Assembly: GCA_046347045.1 (NCBI GenBank)
Contig: JAXMGX010000013.1
Coordinates: 84,201-148,200, forward strand
Length of the DNA stretch: 64,000 nt
Origin: ZC4RG30 sp046347045
GTDB taxonomy: Bacteria > Pseudomonadota > Gammaproteobacteria > Steroidobacterales > Steroidobacteraceae
Direction of reading: 5' to 3'
Of the stretch, positions 49,222 through 60,560 are shown in pieces (position 1 is the stretch's first letter; each line of letters opens with the position of its first letter). A program made the position numbers and the translations under genes. The notes below the pieces were generated by a model. It worked only from the letters and a program-made list of their open reading frames with translations. It searched no databases and had not been told where the DNA came from.

Positions 49222-49916
49222 CGATCTCCGCGTTGCGAGAGTATGGCGGCGGCAAGCTCAAGGTCCGCGGCCGTGGTGATCTTCACGTTGAGAGGATTGC
49301 CGGCTACCAGCCGCGGCGACAGCCCCATCCATTCCAGCGCCTGCGACTCGTCGGTGGGCGCGCGGCCCTGCTCCCGCGCCTCGCGCAGCGCCGTGCGCAG
49401 CAGGCCCAGGCGGAACATCTGTGGCGTGAGGGCGCGCCACAGCGAATCGCGCGAAGGTGTTTCAGCCGCGCGCTGTGCCTGCCCCCGCTTGAGCGTATCG
49501 GCCAGCGGCACGGCCAGCAGCCCGCCAATGGCGTCGCCAGCGCAGGTTTCGAGCAGTGCGTCGATTTCCGCCTGCGTGATGCAGGGCCGGGCCGCATCGT
49601 GCACCAGCAGCCATTCATCGTCGGGGACGCGCAGCGATTCGATCGCCGCCAGCACCGAGTCCGCGCGTTGCGCACCACCCTGCGCCCTGGCCACCTTCGC
49701 GTCGGCCGCGACGGGCAGAGCGGCGAACCGCTCGTCCGCGGCCGCCAATGCGACGACGATGCCCCGGCATCGCCCGTCAGCCAGGAATGGCGCCAGTGAC
49801 CACTCGATGACAGTGCGGCCCGCCAGGGGCATGTACTGCTTGGGAAGCCCCTGGCCGGATTTCTGGCCGAATCGCTGGCCGCTGCCGGCGGCGGGCATGA
49901 CCAGCCGGTAGTGCAA
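49218..49916 (-). CDS. ispD: 2-C-methyl-D-erythritol 4-phosphate cytidylyltransferase
   Basis: Third MEP-pathway step. 232 residues: VMPAAGSGQRFGQKSGQGLP, the CTP-binding loop; PKQYMPLAGRTVIEW; VHDAARPCIT and DESQALEWMG near the C-terminus. The initiating ATG is at 49916, 3 bases after ftsB, giving the classic ftsB-ispD-ispF order. Confidence 0.96.
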   Translation of the reverse strand: MHYRLVMPAAGSGQRFGQKSGQGLPKQYMPLAGRTVIEWSLAPFLADGRCRGIVVALAAADERFAALPVAADAKVARAQGGAQRADSVLAAIESLRVPDDEWLLVHDAARPCITQAEIDALLETCAGDAIGGLLAVPLADTLKRGQAQRAAETPSRDSLWRALTPQMFRLGLLRTALREAREQGRAPTDESQALEWMGLSPRLVAGNPLNVKITTAADLELAAAILSQRGDR

Positions 49917-49919
49917 CGC

Positions 49920-50261
49920 TCAGCGCGCCGCGGTGCGCAGCGGCGGTTCGGCGGGCGCCGCAGCCGGCGCCGGCGCGGCCTGCTGCGGCACCACCTGGTA
50001 GTAGGTTTCGTTGGAGGAGATCAGCCCCAGCTCGGAGCGCGCCTGCTCCTCCAGCGCCGCGAAGCCCTGCTTCAGGTCGCGCACCTCGGCCGCGAGCTGG
50101 CGGTTGCGATCCTGCAGGCGCTCGTTCTCGGCGCGCTGCGCGGCCACGGCGTCGCGAAGCTGCAGCACCTCGCGCACGCCGTCACGCGCCACCCAGATGC
50201 GGTACTGGAGCACCAGCACCAGGGCGGCGAGGATCGCGATGAACCATTTCATGGGCTGCAA
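49920..50261 (-). CDS. ftsB: Cell division protein FtsB
   Basis: Septal FtsQLB component. 113 residues: short cytoplasmic end, one transmembrane helix (FIAILAALVLVLQYRIWV), a coiled coil (about 30-75) and conserved EEQARSELGLISSNETYYQV, where FtsB usually has EeraR.eLgmi..gEtfy. The Ala/Pro-rich tail is not conserved. It is 9 bases after eno. Confidence 0.95.
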   Translation of the reverse strand: MQPMKWFIAILAALVLVLQYRIWVARDGVREVLQLRDAVAAQRAENERLQDRNRQLAAEVRDLKQGFAALEEQARSELGLISSNETYYQVVPQQAAPAPAAAPAEPPLRTAAR

Positions 50262-50270
50262 TCTATACCG

Positions 50271-51569
50271 CTACAGCGCGATTGGGAATGCATTGCGGCC
50301 GGCATAGGTCGCCGCAGCGCCCAGCACACCCTCGATGCGCAGCAACTGGTTGTACTTGGCCATGCGATCGGATCGCGACATCGAGCCCGTCTTGATCTGG
50401 GTCGAGGCGGTGCCCACGGCGATGTCGGCGATGGTGTTGTCCTCGGTTTCGCCCGAGCGATGCGAGACGATGGAGGCGTATTTCGAGTTGTCCGCCATTT
50501 CGATGGCAGCCAGCGTCTCGGTGAGCGTGCCGATCTGGTTCACCTTGATCAGGATGGCATTGGCGATGTGCCTGTCGATGCCCTCCTTCAGGATCTTCGT
50601 GTTGGTGACGAAAAGGTCATCGCCGACCAGCTGCACCTTCTTGCCCAGTTTGTCGGTGAGCCCCTTCCAGCCCGCCCAGTCCCCCTCGGCCATGCCATCC
50701 TCGATGGTGATGATGGGATAGCGCGAGACCAGACCCGCCAGGTAATCCGCGAAACCTGCGGAATCGAAGCTGCGGCCCTCACCTTCCAGATGGTACTTGC
50801 CATCCTTGAAGAACTCGCTGCTGGCCACATCGAGGCCCAGGTAGATGTCCTTGCCCAGCTTGTAGCCGGCCTTGTCCACCGCCTCGGTGATCACGGCCAG
50901 CGCCTCTTCGTTGGACTTCAGATTCGGCGCGAAGCCGCCCTCGTCACCCACCGAGGTGGCCAGATGGCGGTCGTGCAGGATCTTCTTCAGTGTGTGGAAG
51001 ACCTCGGCGCCATAGCGCAGCGCCTCGGAAAGGCTGGGCGCGCCCACGGGCAGGATCATGAACTCCTGCACGTCCAGTGAATTGTCGGCATGGGCTCCGC
51101 CGTTGATGATGTTCATCATCGGCACCGGCATCACCGGCTTGCGGCCCTTGTCGCTGCCGAGCGTGGCCAGGTGGCGGAACAGCGGCGTCTTCGCATCGGC
51201 GGCGGCGGCCTGCGCGGCGGCCAGTGAAATGGCCAGCAGCGCATTCGCGCCCAGCCGGCTCTTGTTGTCGGTGCCGTCGAGGGCGATCATCTTCTCGTCG
51301 ATGGCGCGCTGGTCGGCGGCAGCAAGGCCGACGACCGCGGCCTTGAGTTCGTTGTTGACGTGGCCGACGGCCTTCAGCACGCCCTTGCCCAGGTAGCGCT
51401 TCTTGTCGCCGTCGCGCAGCTCCACGGCCTCGCGCGTGCCGGTGGAGGCGCCCGAGGGAACGGCGGCACGGCCGACGACGCCCGAGGCCAGCACCACTTC
51501 GGCTTCAACGGTGGGGTTGCCGCGTGAATCGATCACTTCGCGGCCGATGACATCGACGATCCTGGTCAT
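50271..51569 (-). CDS. eno: Enolase
   Basis: Glycolytic 2-phosphoglycerate dehydratase and RNA degradosome partner. 432 residues: VIGREVIDSRGNPTVEAEV, SGASTGTREAVELRDG, metal and catalytic region TIEDGMAEGDWAGWK and LIKVNQIGTLTET, then SHRSGETEDNTIADIAVG. Directly after kdsA by 3 bases, with the pyrG-kdsA-eno-ftsB order found in gammaproteobacteria. Confidence 0.98.
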   Translation of the reverse strand: MTRIVDVIGREVIDSRGNPTVEAEVVLASGVVGRAAVPSGASTGTREAVELRDGDKKRYLGKGVLKAVGHVNNELKAAVVGLAAADQRAIDEKMIALDGTDNKSRLGANALLAISLAAAQAAAADAKTPLFRHLATLGSDKGRKPVMPVPMMNIINGGAHADNSLDVQEFMILPVGAPSLSEALRYGAEVFHTLKKILHDRHLATSVGDEGGFAPNLKSNEEALAVITEAVDKAGYKLGKDIYLGLDVASSEFFKDGKYHLEGEGRSFDSAGFADYLAGLVSRYPIITIEDGMAEGDWAGWKGLTDKLGKKVQLVGDDLFVTNTKILKEGIDRHIANAILIKVNQIGTLTETLAAIEMADNSKYASIVSHRSGETEDNTIADIAVGTASTQIKTGSMSRSDRMAKYNQLLRIEGVLGAAATYAGRNAFPIAL

Positions 51570-51572
51570 GAT

Positions 51573-54040
<2,468 letters not shown>

Positions 54041-54057
54041 GGGGGATACCGCCGGAA

Positions 54058-54085
54058 ATTAGAGTGAAGCCGGACCGCATGCGGT
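54058..54085 (-). promoter_or_regulatory. Possible promoter/operator before pyrG
   Basis: In the 76-base tilS-pyrG gap the minus strand has TCTAAT (54063-54058, 5 of 6 to -10 consensus), 18 bases before the pyrG ATG. A perfect 12-base palindrome ACCGCATGCGGT lies at 54074-54085, within the spacer and -35 area. No classical -35 is seen. The palindrome could be a repressor site; this is inference. Confidence 0.35.
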
Positions 54086-54116
54086 TCTGGCTGCGACGGG
54101 CCGACAGGTTAGCAAA

Positions 54117-55454
54117 TCAGCGCTTCGGCCGCCACACGATCCGGCCGCGGTGGCGGCTGTCGGCACGCGCCTGCACCTGTGGATGCAGCCACAGATCCGC
54201 CACGGCCAGGGGGCCCTGATCGCCGGCATACAGCAGCGGCAATCGTTCCCGTTCCCAGCGCGGCACGGACAGCTCCTGCAGCAGCTTGCGCAGCGAGCGC
54301 CCGCGGCCGGGCGCCGTGGCGGGCACGTGTACGCGCAGCGCCGCGGGCAGGCGGGAGATATCGAGGTCACCATGCGCGTCCCGGCCCACGACCAGCACGC
54401 CGGCTGGCAGCGCGAGCGCACCCTGCTGCCAGCGCCAGTCGCAGGGCGCGGGTGGTGGCGCGTTGACCCGCCGTCCCGGCTCCAGCAACAGGCGCGCCCC
54501 GTGCACGCGCACCGAGGCCTGTGGCAGTTCCAGCAGCGGATGCGCGTCCGGGCGCGTCTGCAGCATGGCCTCGATCTGTTGCAGATGGCGCGTTTCCGGG
54601 CTGCGCAGGCCCAGGCGCGAGAACCAGGCGCGCAGCGCGGCCTGCCGCCGCGCGGTGGGCCAGCGACGCAGCACCGTCAGGTCGAGCCCCGCGCCGTCGG
54701 CCGCGGCGTCCAGATCCGCGGCCGCCGCGCCGCCCAGTGCCAGCGCCGCGGTGGCGCAGTGGCGGGCACTGCGCGAGGCCGTCTGCGCCACCGCGGGCCA
54801 GCGTTGCCGCAGCCGGGGAATCACCTCGGCCCGCAGATAATTGCGATCGAAACGCTGCTGCTGGTTGCTGGGGTCTTCCACCCAGGTGAGGCGATGCTGC
54901 GTGGCGTAGTGCGCGAGCGCGACGCGGGGAAGATCGAGCAGCGGCCGCAGCAGGCGCGCGCTGCCCAGCGCCGCAGCGCGCGGCATGGCGGCCAGTCCCG
55001 CCGGACCCGCGCCGCGCATCAGCGCCAGCAGCAGGGATTCGAGCTGGTCGTCGGCATGCTGGGCGATGAGCAGGATTTCGTCCGGCGCCAATGCGCCCCG
55101 CCATGCGGCATAGCGCGCATCGCGCGCGGCCTCTTCGAGCGAGGCGCCCGCGGCCATGTCCACCTTCACATCGAGCAGGGTCAATGGCACCCGCCACTGG
55201 CGAGCCAGCTTGCGGCAGTGCGCGCGGAACTGCACCGATGCCGGCTGCAGATGGTGATCCACATGCAGCGCCCGCAGCGCAAGCCGCCGCGGGTGCTGTG
55301 CACGCAGACCGGTCATCAGGTGCATCAGCACTGTGGAATCCAGGCCACCCGACCACGCAACCGCGCAATGCACGCGGCCCCGGGCGGGCGCGATTTCATT
55401 CCAGAGCTGCGCGGGATCGATCCGGCCGGCAGCCCCTGCGGACGGCCGTTGCAC
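54117..55454 (-). CDS. tilS: tRNA(Ile)-lysidine synthase
   Basis: Converts C34 to lysidine in tRNA-Ile(CAU). 445 residues: PP-loop AWSGGLDSTVLMHL (about 34-47), HVDHHLQPASVQF, EEAARDARYAAWRGAL and AQHADDQLESLLLALMRGAG in the N-terminal ATPase domain; the substrate-binding C-terminal domain includes RSLRKLLQELSVPRWERERL. It stands 3 bases after accA, the usual accA-tilS pair. Confidence 0.95.
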   Translation of the reverse strand: MQRPSAGAAGRIDPAQLWNEIAPARGRVHCAVAWSGGLDSTVLMHLMTGLRAQHPRRLALRALHVDHHLQPASVQFRAHCRKLARQWRVPLTLLDVKVDMAAGASLEEAARDARYAAWRGALAPDEILLIAQHADDQLESLLLALMRGAGPAGLAAMPRAAALGSARLLRPLLDLPRVALAHYATQHRLTWVEDPSNQQQRFDRNYLRAEVIPRLRQRWPAVAQTASRSARHCATAALALGGAAAADLDAAADGAGLDLTVLRRWPTARRQAALRAWFSRLGLRSPETRHLQQIEAMLQTRPDAHPLLELPQASVRVHGARLLLEPGRRVNAPPPAPCDWRWQQGALALPAGVLVVGRDAHGDLDISRLPAALRVHVPATAPGRGRSLRKLLQELSVPRWERERLPLLYAGDQGPLAVADLWLHPQVQARADSRHRGRIVWRPKR

Positions 55455-55457
55455 GGA

Positions 55458-56423
55458 TCAGGCCTTGCCTTCGGAGAACTCCCCGAACGAAGCCAGGCGC
55501 CGCTGCCGATCCTCGAGCAGCTTGTCGATGGGCAGTTTCGACAAGGCATCGAGGTGACGCAGCACGGCCTGCTTCAGCGTCTGCGCCATGGCCTCGGAAT
55601 CGCGGTGCGCGCCGCCCAGTGGTTCGGGCAGCACTTCGTCCACGAGCTTGAGCGCCGAGAGACGGTCGGCCGTGAGACCCATGGCTTCGGCAGCCGCCTC
55701 CTTCTTGTCCTGGCTCTTCCACAGGATGGAGGCGCAGCCTTCCGGCGAAATCACGGAATAGACCGAGTACTGCAGCATGAGCAGGCGATCGCAGACGCCG
55801 ATGGCGAGCGCCCCTCCCGAGCCGCCCTCGCCGATCACCACGCTGACGATGGGCACCGACAGCGTGGCCATCTCGAACAGGTTGCGGGCGATGGCTTCGC
55901 TCTGTCCGCGCTCCTCGCTGCTGACGCCCGGATACGCACCCGGCGTGTCGATGAGGGTGAGCACCGGCAGGCCGAAGCGCTGCGCGGTGTGCATCAGGCG
56001 CAACGCCTTGCGGTAGCCCTCGGGCTTGGGCATGCCGTAGTTGCGGCGCACGCGCTCTTTGGTGTCGCGCCCCTTCTGCTGGCCGATGACCATGATGGGC
56101 CGGCCATCGATGCGCGCCAGGCCGCCGACGATGGCCAGGTCGTCGCCGAACATGCGATCGCCATGCAGTTCGGTGAAGTCGGTGCACATCATCTGGATGT
56201 AGTCCAGCGTGTACGGCCGGCGCGGATGGCGCGCGATCTGCGTGATCTGCCAGGGCGTGAGCGAGGCGAAGATGGTGGTGGTGAGCTGGCGGCTCTTCTT
56301 CTGCAGCCGCGACACCTCTTCGGCGATGTTCACCTTCGCATCGGAAGTGACGTGACCGAGCTCTTCGATCTTCGCCTCGAGCTCGGCAATGGGTTGTTCG
56401 AAATCCAGGAAACTGACGGCCAT
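55458..56423 (-). CDS. accA: Acetyl-CoA carboxylase carboxyltransferase subunit alpha
   Basis: First committed step of fatty acid synthesis. 321 residues: FLDFEQPIAELEAKIEELGH, HPRRPYTLDYIQMM, GDDLAIVGGLARIDGRPIMV, TPGAYPGVSSEERGQSEAIA and GGSGGALAIGVCDRLLMLQY. It follows dnaE by 9 bases, as in E. coli. Confidence 0.97.
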   Translation of the reverse strand: MAVSFLDFEQPIAELEAKIEELGHVTSDAKVNIAEEVSRLQKKSRQLTTTIFASLTPWQITQIARHPRRPYTLDYIQMMCTDFTELHGDRMFGDDLAIVGGLARIDGRPIMVIGQQKGRDTKERVRRNYGMPKPEGYRKALRLMHTAQRFGLPVLTLIDTPGAYPGVSSEERGQSEAIARNLFEMATLSVPIVSVVIGEGGSGGALAIGVCDRLLMLQYSVYSVISPEGCASILWKSQDKKEAAAEAMGLTADRLSALKLVDEVLPEPLGGAHRDSEAMAQTLKQAVLRHLDALSKLPIDKLLEDRQRRLASFGEFSEGKA

Positions 56424-56432
56424 CCGCGAAGG

Positions 56433-59400
56433 TTAGTGGCCCGTACCCGTGCCTTGCAAGTTCGCGGGTGGATCGTAGACCAGATGCAGCCCTTCGCGGC
56501 CCACCAGCGATTCCAGTTCGTCCATCAGGGCGGGTGTGGGGCGAATGGCCCAGTCGGCGCCGAGGGCCAGCAGGCAGCCGGCCGAATCGCCGCGATAGCG
56601 CACCAGCACCTCGCAGGGACCGGGCCTGAAACCCGCCAGCAGCGCCTGCAGACGCTGGACGAACTGCGCCTCCGCCTGACGTCCCTCCGGCCAGCGCAGC
56701 ACCAGCCGGCGCGCCTGCTTCTCGCGCAGCGAATCCAGCAACTGGATGCGCTTGCCCGCCACGCGCCAGGCATTGCTGAAATCATCGAAGCGCAGCGCGC
56801 CCTCGACCAGCACCAGCGCATCGCGCACCAGCAGGTCGCGGTACTGCTGCGCCTGCTCGTCGAACAGCGTGACCTCGATGCGGCCGGTGCGGTCGTCGAG
56901 CACGAAGCTGGTGCGGCCATTGCGCTTGCGCACCTCGTCGACCAGGCCCGCGACGCTCACCTGCCGCCCGCCGCTCCAGCGCGGCGCTTCGCCCGAGGGC
57001 GGCGGTTCGTTCGCCAGATCGCCCAGCCGCGCCGACACCAGCCGCGACAACTCCGACTCGAAGCTGGCGATGGGATGGCCGGACAGGAAGCGACCCAGCG
57101 TCTCGCGTTCGTTGGCGAGGCGCAGCCGCGCGGGCCATTCGGGCAGCGCGGCCGGCTGCACCTCGATGTGGCTGGCACCACCGCCGAACAGATCGTCCTG
57201 CCCCGCCTCGGTGGCGCGCGTGGCCTGCTCGCCGCCCTGCACGGCGGCATCCAGCGAGGCCATCAACGTGGCGCGGTTGGCGCCGATGCGGTCCATGGCG
57301 CCGGCCTTGATCAGGGCCTCGAGCACGCGGCGATTGACGCGCGTGAGATCGATGCGCCGGCACAGGTCGGCAAGACTGGCGTAGTCGCCGTTGCCGCGCT
57401 CGGCCACGATCATCTCCACCGCGCCCTGCCCCACGCCGCGCACCGCGCCCAGTCCGTAGCGCACGGACTTCGCACCCGCCACCGTGAAGTCGTACACCGA
57501 AGCGTTGACATCCGGTGGCAGCACTTCAAGGCCCATGCGCTCGCATTCGTACAGCAGCGAGGCCACCTTGTCGGTATCGGCGATGTCGGCCGACATCACC
57601 GCGGCCATGAAAGCCGCCGGATAATGCTGCTTCAGCCACGCCGTCTGGTAGGTGAGCACGGCATAGGCGGCCGAGTGCGACTTGTTGAAGCCGTAGCCGG
57701 CGAATTTCTCGATCAGGTCGAAGATCCAGCCCGCCTGCTTCGCGTCGACGCCATTGGCCGCGGCGCCTTCGACGAAGGTGCTGCGCTGCTTGGCCATCTC
57801 CTCGGGCTTCTTCTTGCCCATCGCGCGGCGCAGCAGGTCGGCGCCGCCGAGCGTGTAGCCGGAGAGCACCTGCGCGATCTGCATCACCTGCTCCTGGTAC
57901 AGGATGACGCCGTAGGTGGGCTCGAGCACGGGCTGCAGCATGGGATGCAGGTAGTCGATGGCGCCGCCATTGGTGCCGAGCTTGCGCGCGATGAAGTCAT
58001 CGACCATGCCCGACTGCAGGGGACCAGGCCGGAACAGCGCCACCAGCGCCACCACATCTTCGAACCTGTCGGGCTTCAGCCGCCGGATGAGATCCTTCAT
58101 GCCGCGGGATTCGAGCTGGAACACCGCAGTGGTATGGCCGGAGCGCAGCAGCGCATACGTGGCCGCATCGTCCATGGGCAGCTTCGCCATGTCGAGCGGA
58201 TCATCCGCGCGCTCCGGCAGCGCATTGATGATGGCCAGCGCGCGGTCGATGATGGTGAGCGTGCGCAGGCCCAGGAAGTCGAACTTCACCAGGCCCGCGG
58301 ACTCCACGTCGTCCTTGTCGAACTGCGTGACCACGCCCTCGCCCGGTGCTTCGCAGAACAGCGGCGTGAAGTCGGTGAGCACCGACGGCGCAATGACCAC
58401 GCCACCGGCATGTTTGCCGGCATTGCGCGTCAGACCCTCGAGCTTCATCGCAAGCTCCAGCAGCATGCGCACTTCTTCCTCGTCGCGGTTCAGCCGCGCA
58501 AGCTCCGGCTCCTTTTCCAGCGCCTTCTCGAGCGTGATGTCGAGCTCGTTGGGGATGAGCTTGGCGATGCGATCGACGAAGCCGAAGGGATGGCCCAGCA
58601 CGCGGCCCACGTCGCGCACCACGGCCTTCGCGGCCATGGTGCCGTACGTGATGATCTGCGAGACGCGCTCGCGCCCGTAGCGGTCGGACACGTAGTGGAT
58701 CACGCGGTCGCGGCCATCCATGCAGAAGTCCACGTCGAAATCGGGCATGGACACGCGTTCGGGATTCAGGAAGCGCTCGAACAGCAACTGGTGCTCGATG
58801 GGATCGAGGTCGGTGATGCCCAATGCCCAGGCCACCAGCGAGCCTGCACCCGAACCGCGACCCGGCCCCACCGGCACGCCGTTCTCGCGCGCCCAGCGGA
58901 TGAAGTCGGCCACGATCAGGAAGTAGCCCGCGAAGCCCATCTTGCAGATCACGTCGAGCTCGCGCGCCAGGCGCGCGTCATATTCTGGCGGGATCGGGGC
59001 TGCCTCGCCGCGCAGCGCGTGGATCCTGCCGGCCAGCCCCTGCGCCGCGGACAGGCGGATGAAATCCTCGGCCGAACTGCCATCGGGCACCGGGAACACC
59101 GGCAGGCGGCTGCTGCCCAGCTTCAGCGGCAGGCTGCAGCGGCGCGCGATCTCGACGCTGTTGGCCAGCGCCTCGGGCAGGTCGGCGAACAGCTCCGCCA
59201 TCTGCGCCGGCGTGCGCAGGAACTGTTCGCGCGTGTAGCGGCGCTTGCGGGTGGGGTCGGCCAGCAGTGCGCGCTCGCGGATGCAGACCCGCGCCTCATG
59301 CGCTTCGTAGTCGTCGGCGGTGAGGAAGCGCACGTCATTGGTGGCCACCACCGGCACGCCGCATTCCGCGGCCAGCGCGGCCGCCGCGGTGCAATGATCC

Positions 59401-59939
59401 ACGTCGGTGCCGCGACCCAGCCGCTGCAGTTCCAGGTAGTAGCGATCGCCGAACAGCGACTGCCAGTGCGCAAGCTGCCGGCGCGCCAATGCGGGCCGGC
59501 CCATCAGCAGCGCGCGGCCCACATCGCCTTCCCAACCGCCCGACAGCGCGATCAGCCCGGACAGCGCGTCGGCGGTGAGCCAGTCGCGCTCGATCAGCGG
59601 CGTGGCCTCACGCCTGCCTTCGAGGTAGGCGCGCGACACCAGCCGCGACAGATTCAAGTAGCCGGCCTCGCCCTGGCACAGCAGCGTCAGCCGACTGGGC
59701 GCCTCACGCTCACCCGCCTCGCGGATCCACAGGTCGACGCCGATGATGGGCTTGATGCCGGCGGCCAGCGCCGCGCGGTAGAACTTCACCATCGCGAACA
59801 GATTGCACTCGTCGGTGAGCGCCACCGCCGGCATGCCGGCGGCGACCACGGCCTGCATCAGCTCGGGCACGCGCACCACGCTGTCGAGCAGCGAGTATTC
59901 GGTGTGCAGCCTCAGGTGAACAAAGTTCTGCAAGATCAT
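56433..59939 (-). CDS. dnaE: DNA polymerase III subunit alpha
   Basis: Replicative polymerase. 1168 residues: N-terminal PHP domain (VHLRLHTEYSLLDSVV), palm with PGRGSGAGSLVAWALGITDL and the catalytic aspartates in MPDFDVDFCMDGRDRV (about residues 397-404), thumb, fingers (GYGFNKSHSAAYAVLTYQTA), and C-terminal OB fold (VRKRNGRTSFVLDDRTGRIE). Its ATG overlaps the rnhB stop by 4 bases. Confidence 0.98.
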   Translation of the reverse strand: MILQNFVHLRLHTEYSLLDSVVRVPELMQAVVAAGMPAVALTDECNLFAMVKFYRAALAAGIKPIIGVDLWIREAGEREAPSRLTLLCQGEAGYLNLSRLVSRAYLEGRREATPLIERDWLTADALSGLIALSGGWEGDVGRALLMGRPALARRQLAHWQSLFGDRYYLELQRLGRGTDVDHCTAAAALAAECGVPVVATNDVRFLTADDYEAHEARVCIRERALLADPTRKRRYTREQFLRTPAQMAELFADLPEALANSVEIARRCSLPLKLGSSRLPVFPVPDGSSAEDFIRLSAAQGLAGRIHALRGEAAPIPPEYDARLARELDVICKMGFAGYFLIVADFIRWARENGVPVGPGRGSGAGSLVAWALGITDLDPIEHQLLFERFLNPERVSMPDFDVDFCMDGRDRVIHYVSDRYGRERVSQIITYGTMAAKAVVRDVGRVLGHPFGFVDRIAKLIPNELDITLEKALEKEPELARLNRDEEEVRMLLELAMKLEGLTRNAGKHAGGVVIAPSVLTDFTPLFCEAPGEGVVTQFDKDDVESAGLVKFDFLGLRTLTIIDRALAIINALPERADDPLDMAKLPMDDAATYALLRSGHTTAVFQLESRGMKDLIRRLKPDRFEDVVALVALFRPGPLQSGMVDDFIARKLGTNGGAIDYLHPMLQPVLEPTYGVILYQEQVMQIAQVLSGYTLGGADLLRRAMGKKKPEEMAKQRSTFVEGAAANGVDAKQAGWIFDLIEKFAGYGFNKSHSAAYAVLTYQTAWLKQHYPAAFMAAVMSADIADTDKVASLLYECERMGLEVLPPDVNASVYDFTVAGAKSVRYGLGAVRGVGQGAVEMIVAERGNGDYASLADLCRRIDLTRVNRRVLEALIKAGAMDRIGANRATLMASLDAAVQGGEQATRATEAGQDDLFGGGASHIEVQPAALPEWPARLRLANERETLGRFLSGHPIASFESELSRLVSARLGDLANEPPPSGEAPRWSGGRQVSVAGLVDEVRKRNGRTSFVLDDRTGRIEVTLFDEQAQQYRDLLVRDALVLVEGALRFDDFSNAWRVAGKRIQLLDSLREKQARRLVLRWPEGRQAEAQFVQRLQALLAGFRPGPCEVLVRYRGDSAGCLLALGADWAIRPTPALMDELESLVGREGLHLVYDPPANLQGTGTGH

Positions 59940-60532
59940 CTTCCGGAAAGAATCTTTGCCTCACGCACCGGGGCAAAACTGTGCCGGTGCTGCGGCGAGG
60001 GCCCCAGACGAGACAGCGCCTCCATGTGAAGGCTCGTAGCGTACCCCTTGTGCAAGTGCAACTGGTAACCCGGATAGGCGGCGTCGAGCTGCGCCATCAG
60101 CGCATCGCGCGCGTGCTTGGCGAGGATGGATGCGGCACTGATGGAAGGAATGAGCGCATCGCCGGACACCACCGCTTCGACCCGCCCGCACAGGTCCGCC
60201 AGCGATGGCAGGCGATTGCCGTCCACCTGCACCAGCGCGGGCCGCAGCGACAAGCCGCACACGGCGCGGCGCATGGCCAGGAGCGTCGCGCCCAGGATGT
60301 TCAGACAGTCGATCTCTTCCACGTCGGACCAGGCGATCTGCCAGGCCAGTGCCCGCTCGCAGATCAGCGGCACGAGTTCCGCACGGCGTTCGGCAGTGAG
60401 TTGCTTGGAATCCGCCAGGCCCTCGATGGGCCGCAGTGGATCGAGGATCACCGCCGCCGCGTACACGGGGCCCGCCAGGGGACCGCGGCCGGCTTCGTCC
60501 ACGCCCGCTGCATGAAGGCTGCGCCGGATCAT
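59936..60532 (-). CDS. rnhB: Ribonuclease HII
   Basis: Removes ribonucleotides from DNA. 198 residues: AAGVDEAGRGPLAGPVYAAA with catalytic Asp-Glu, LADSKQLTAERRAEL, DGNRLPSL and SIAASILAK-like ISAASILAKHARD. ATG at 60532 (MIRRSLHAAGVDEAGRG) is preferred; an ATG at 60571 would overlap lpxB. The lpxB-rnhB-dnaE order matches E. coli. Confidence 0.95.
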   Translation of the reverse strand: MIRRSLHAAGVDEAGRGPLAGPVYAAAVILDPLRPIEGLADSKQLTAERRAELVPLICERALAWQIAWSDVEEIDCLNILGATLLAMRRAVCGLSLRPALVQVDGNRLPSLADLCGRVEAVVSGDALIPSISAASILAKHARDALMAQLDAAYPGYQLHLHKGYATSLHMEALSRLGPSPQHRHSFAPVREAKILSGR

Positions 60533-60560
60533 GTCGCACCCACCGGAATCATGGCGCGGA

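Noticed and set aside
54150..60029. Plus-strand open frame of 1959 codons
   Set aside because: Antisense shadow of tilS, accA and dnaE in high-GC DNA; composition is His/Arg/Gln/Ala-rich without domains, while the minus strand encodes clear enzymes.
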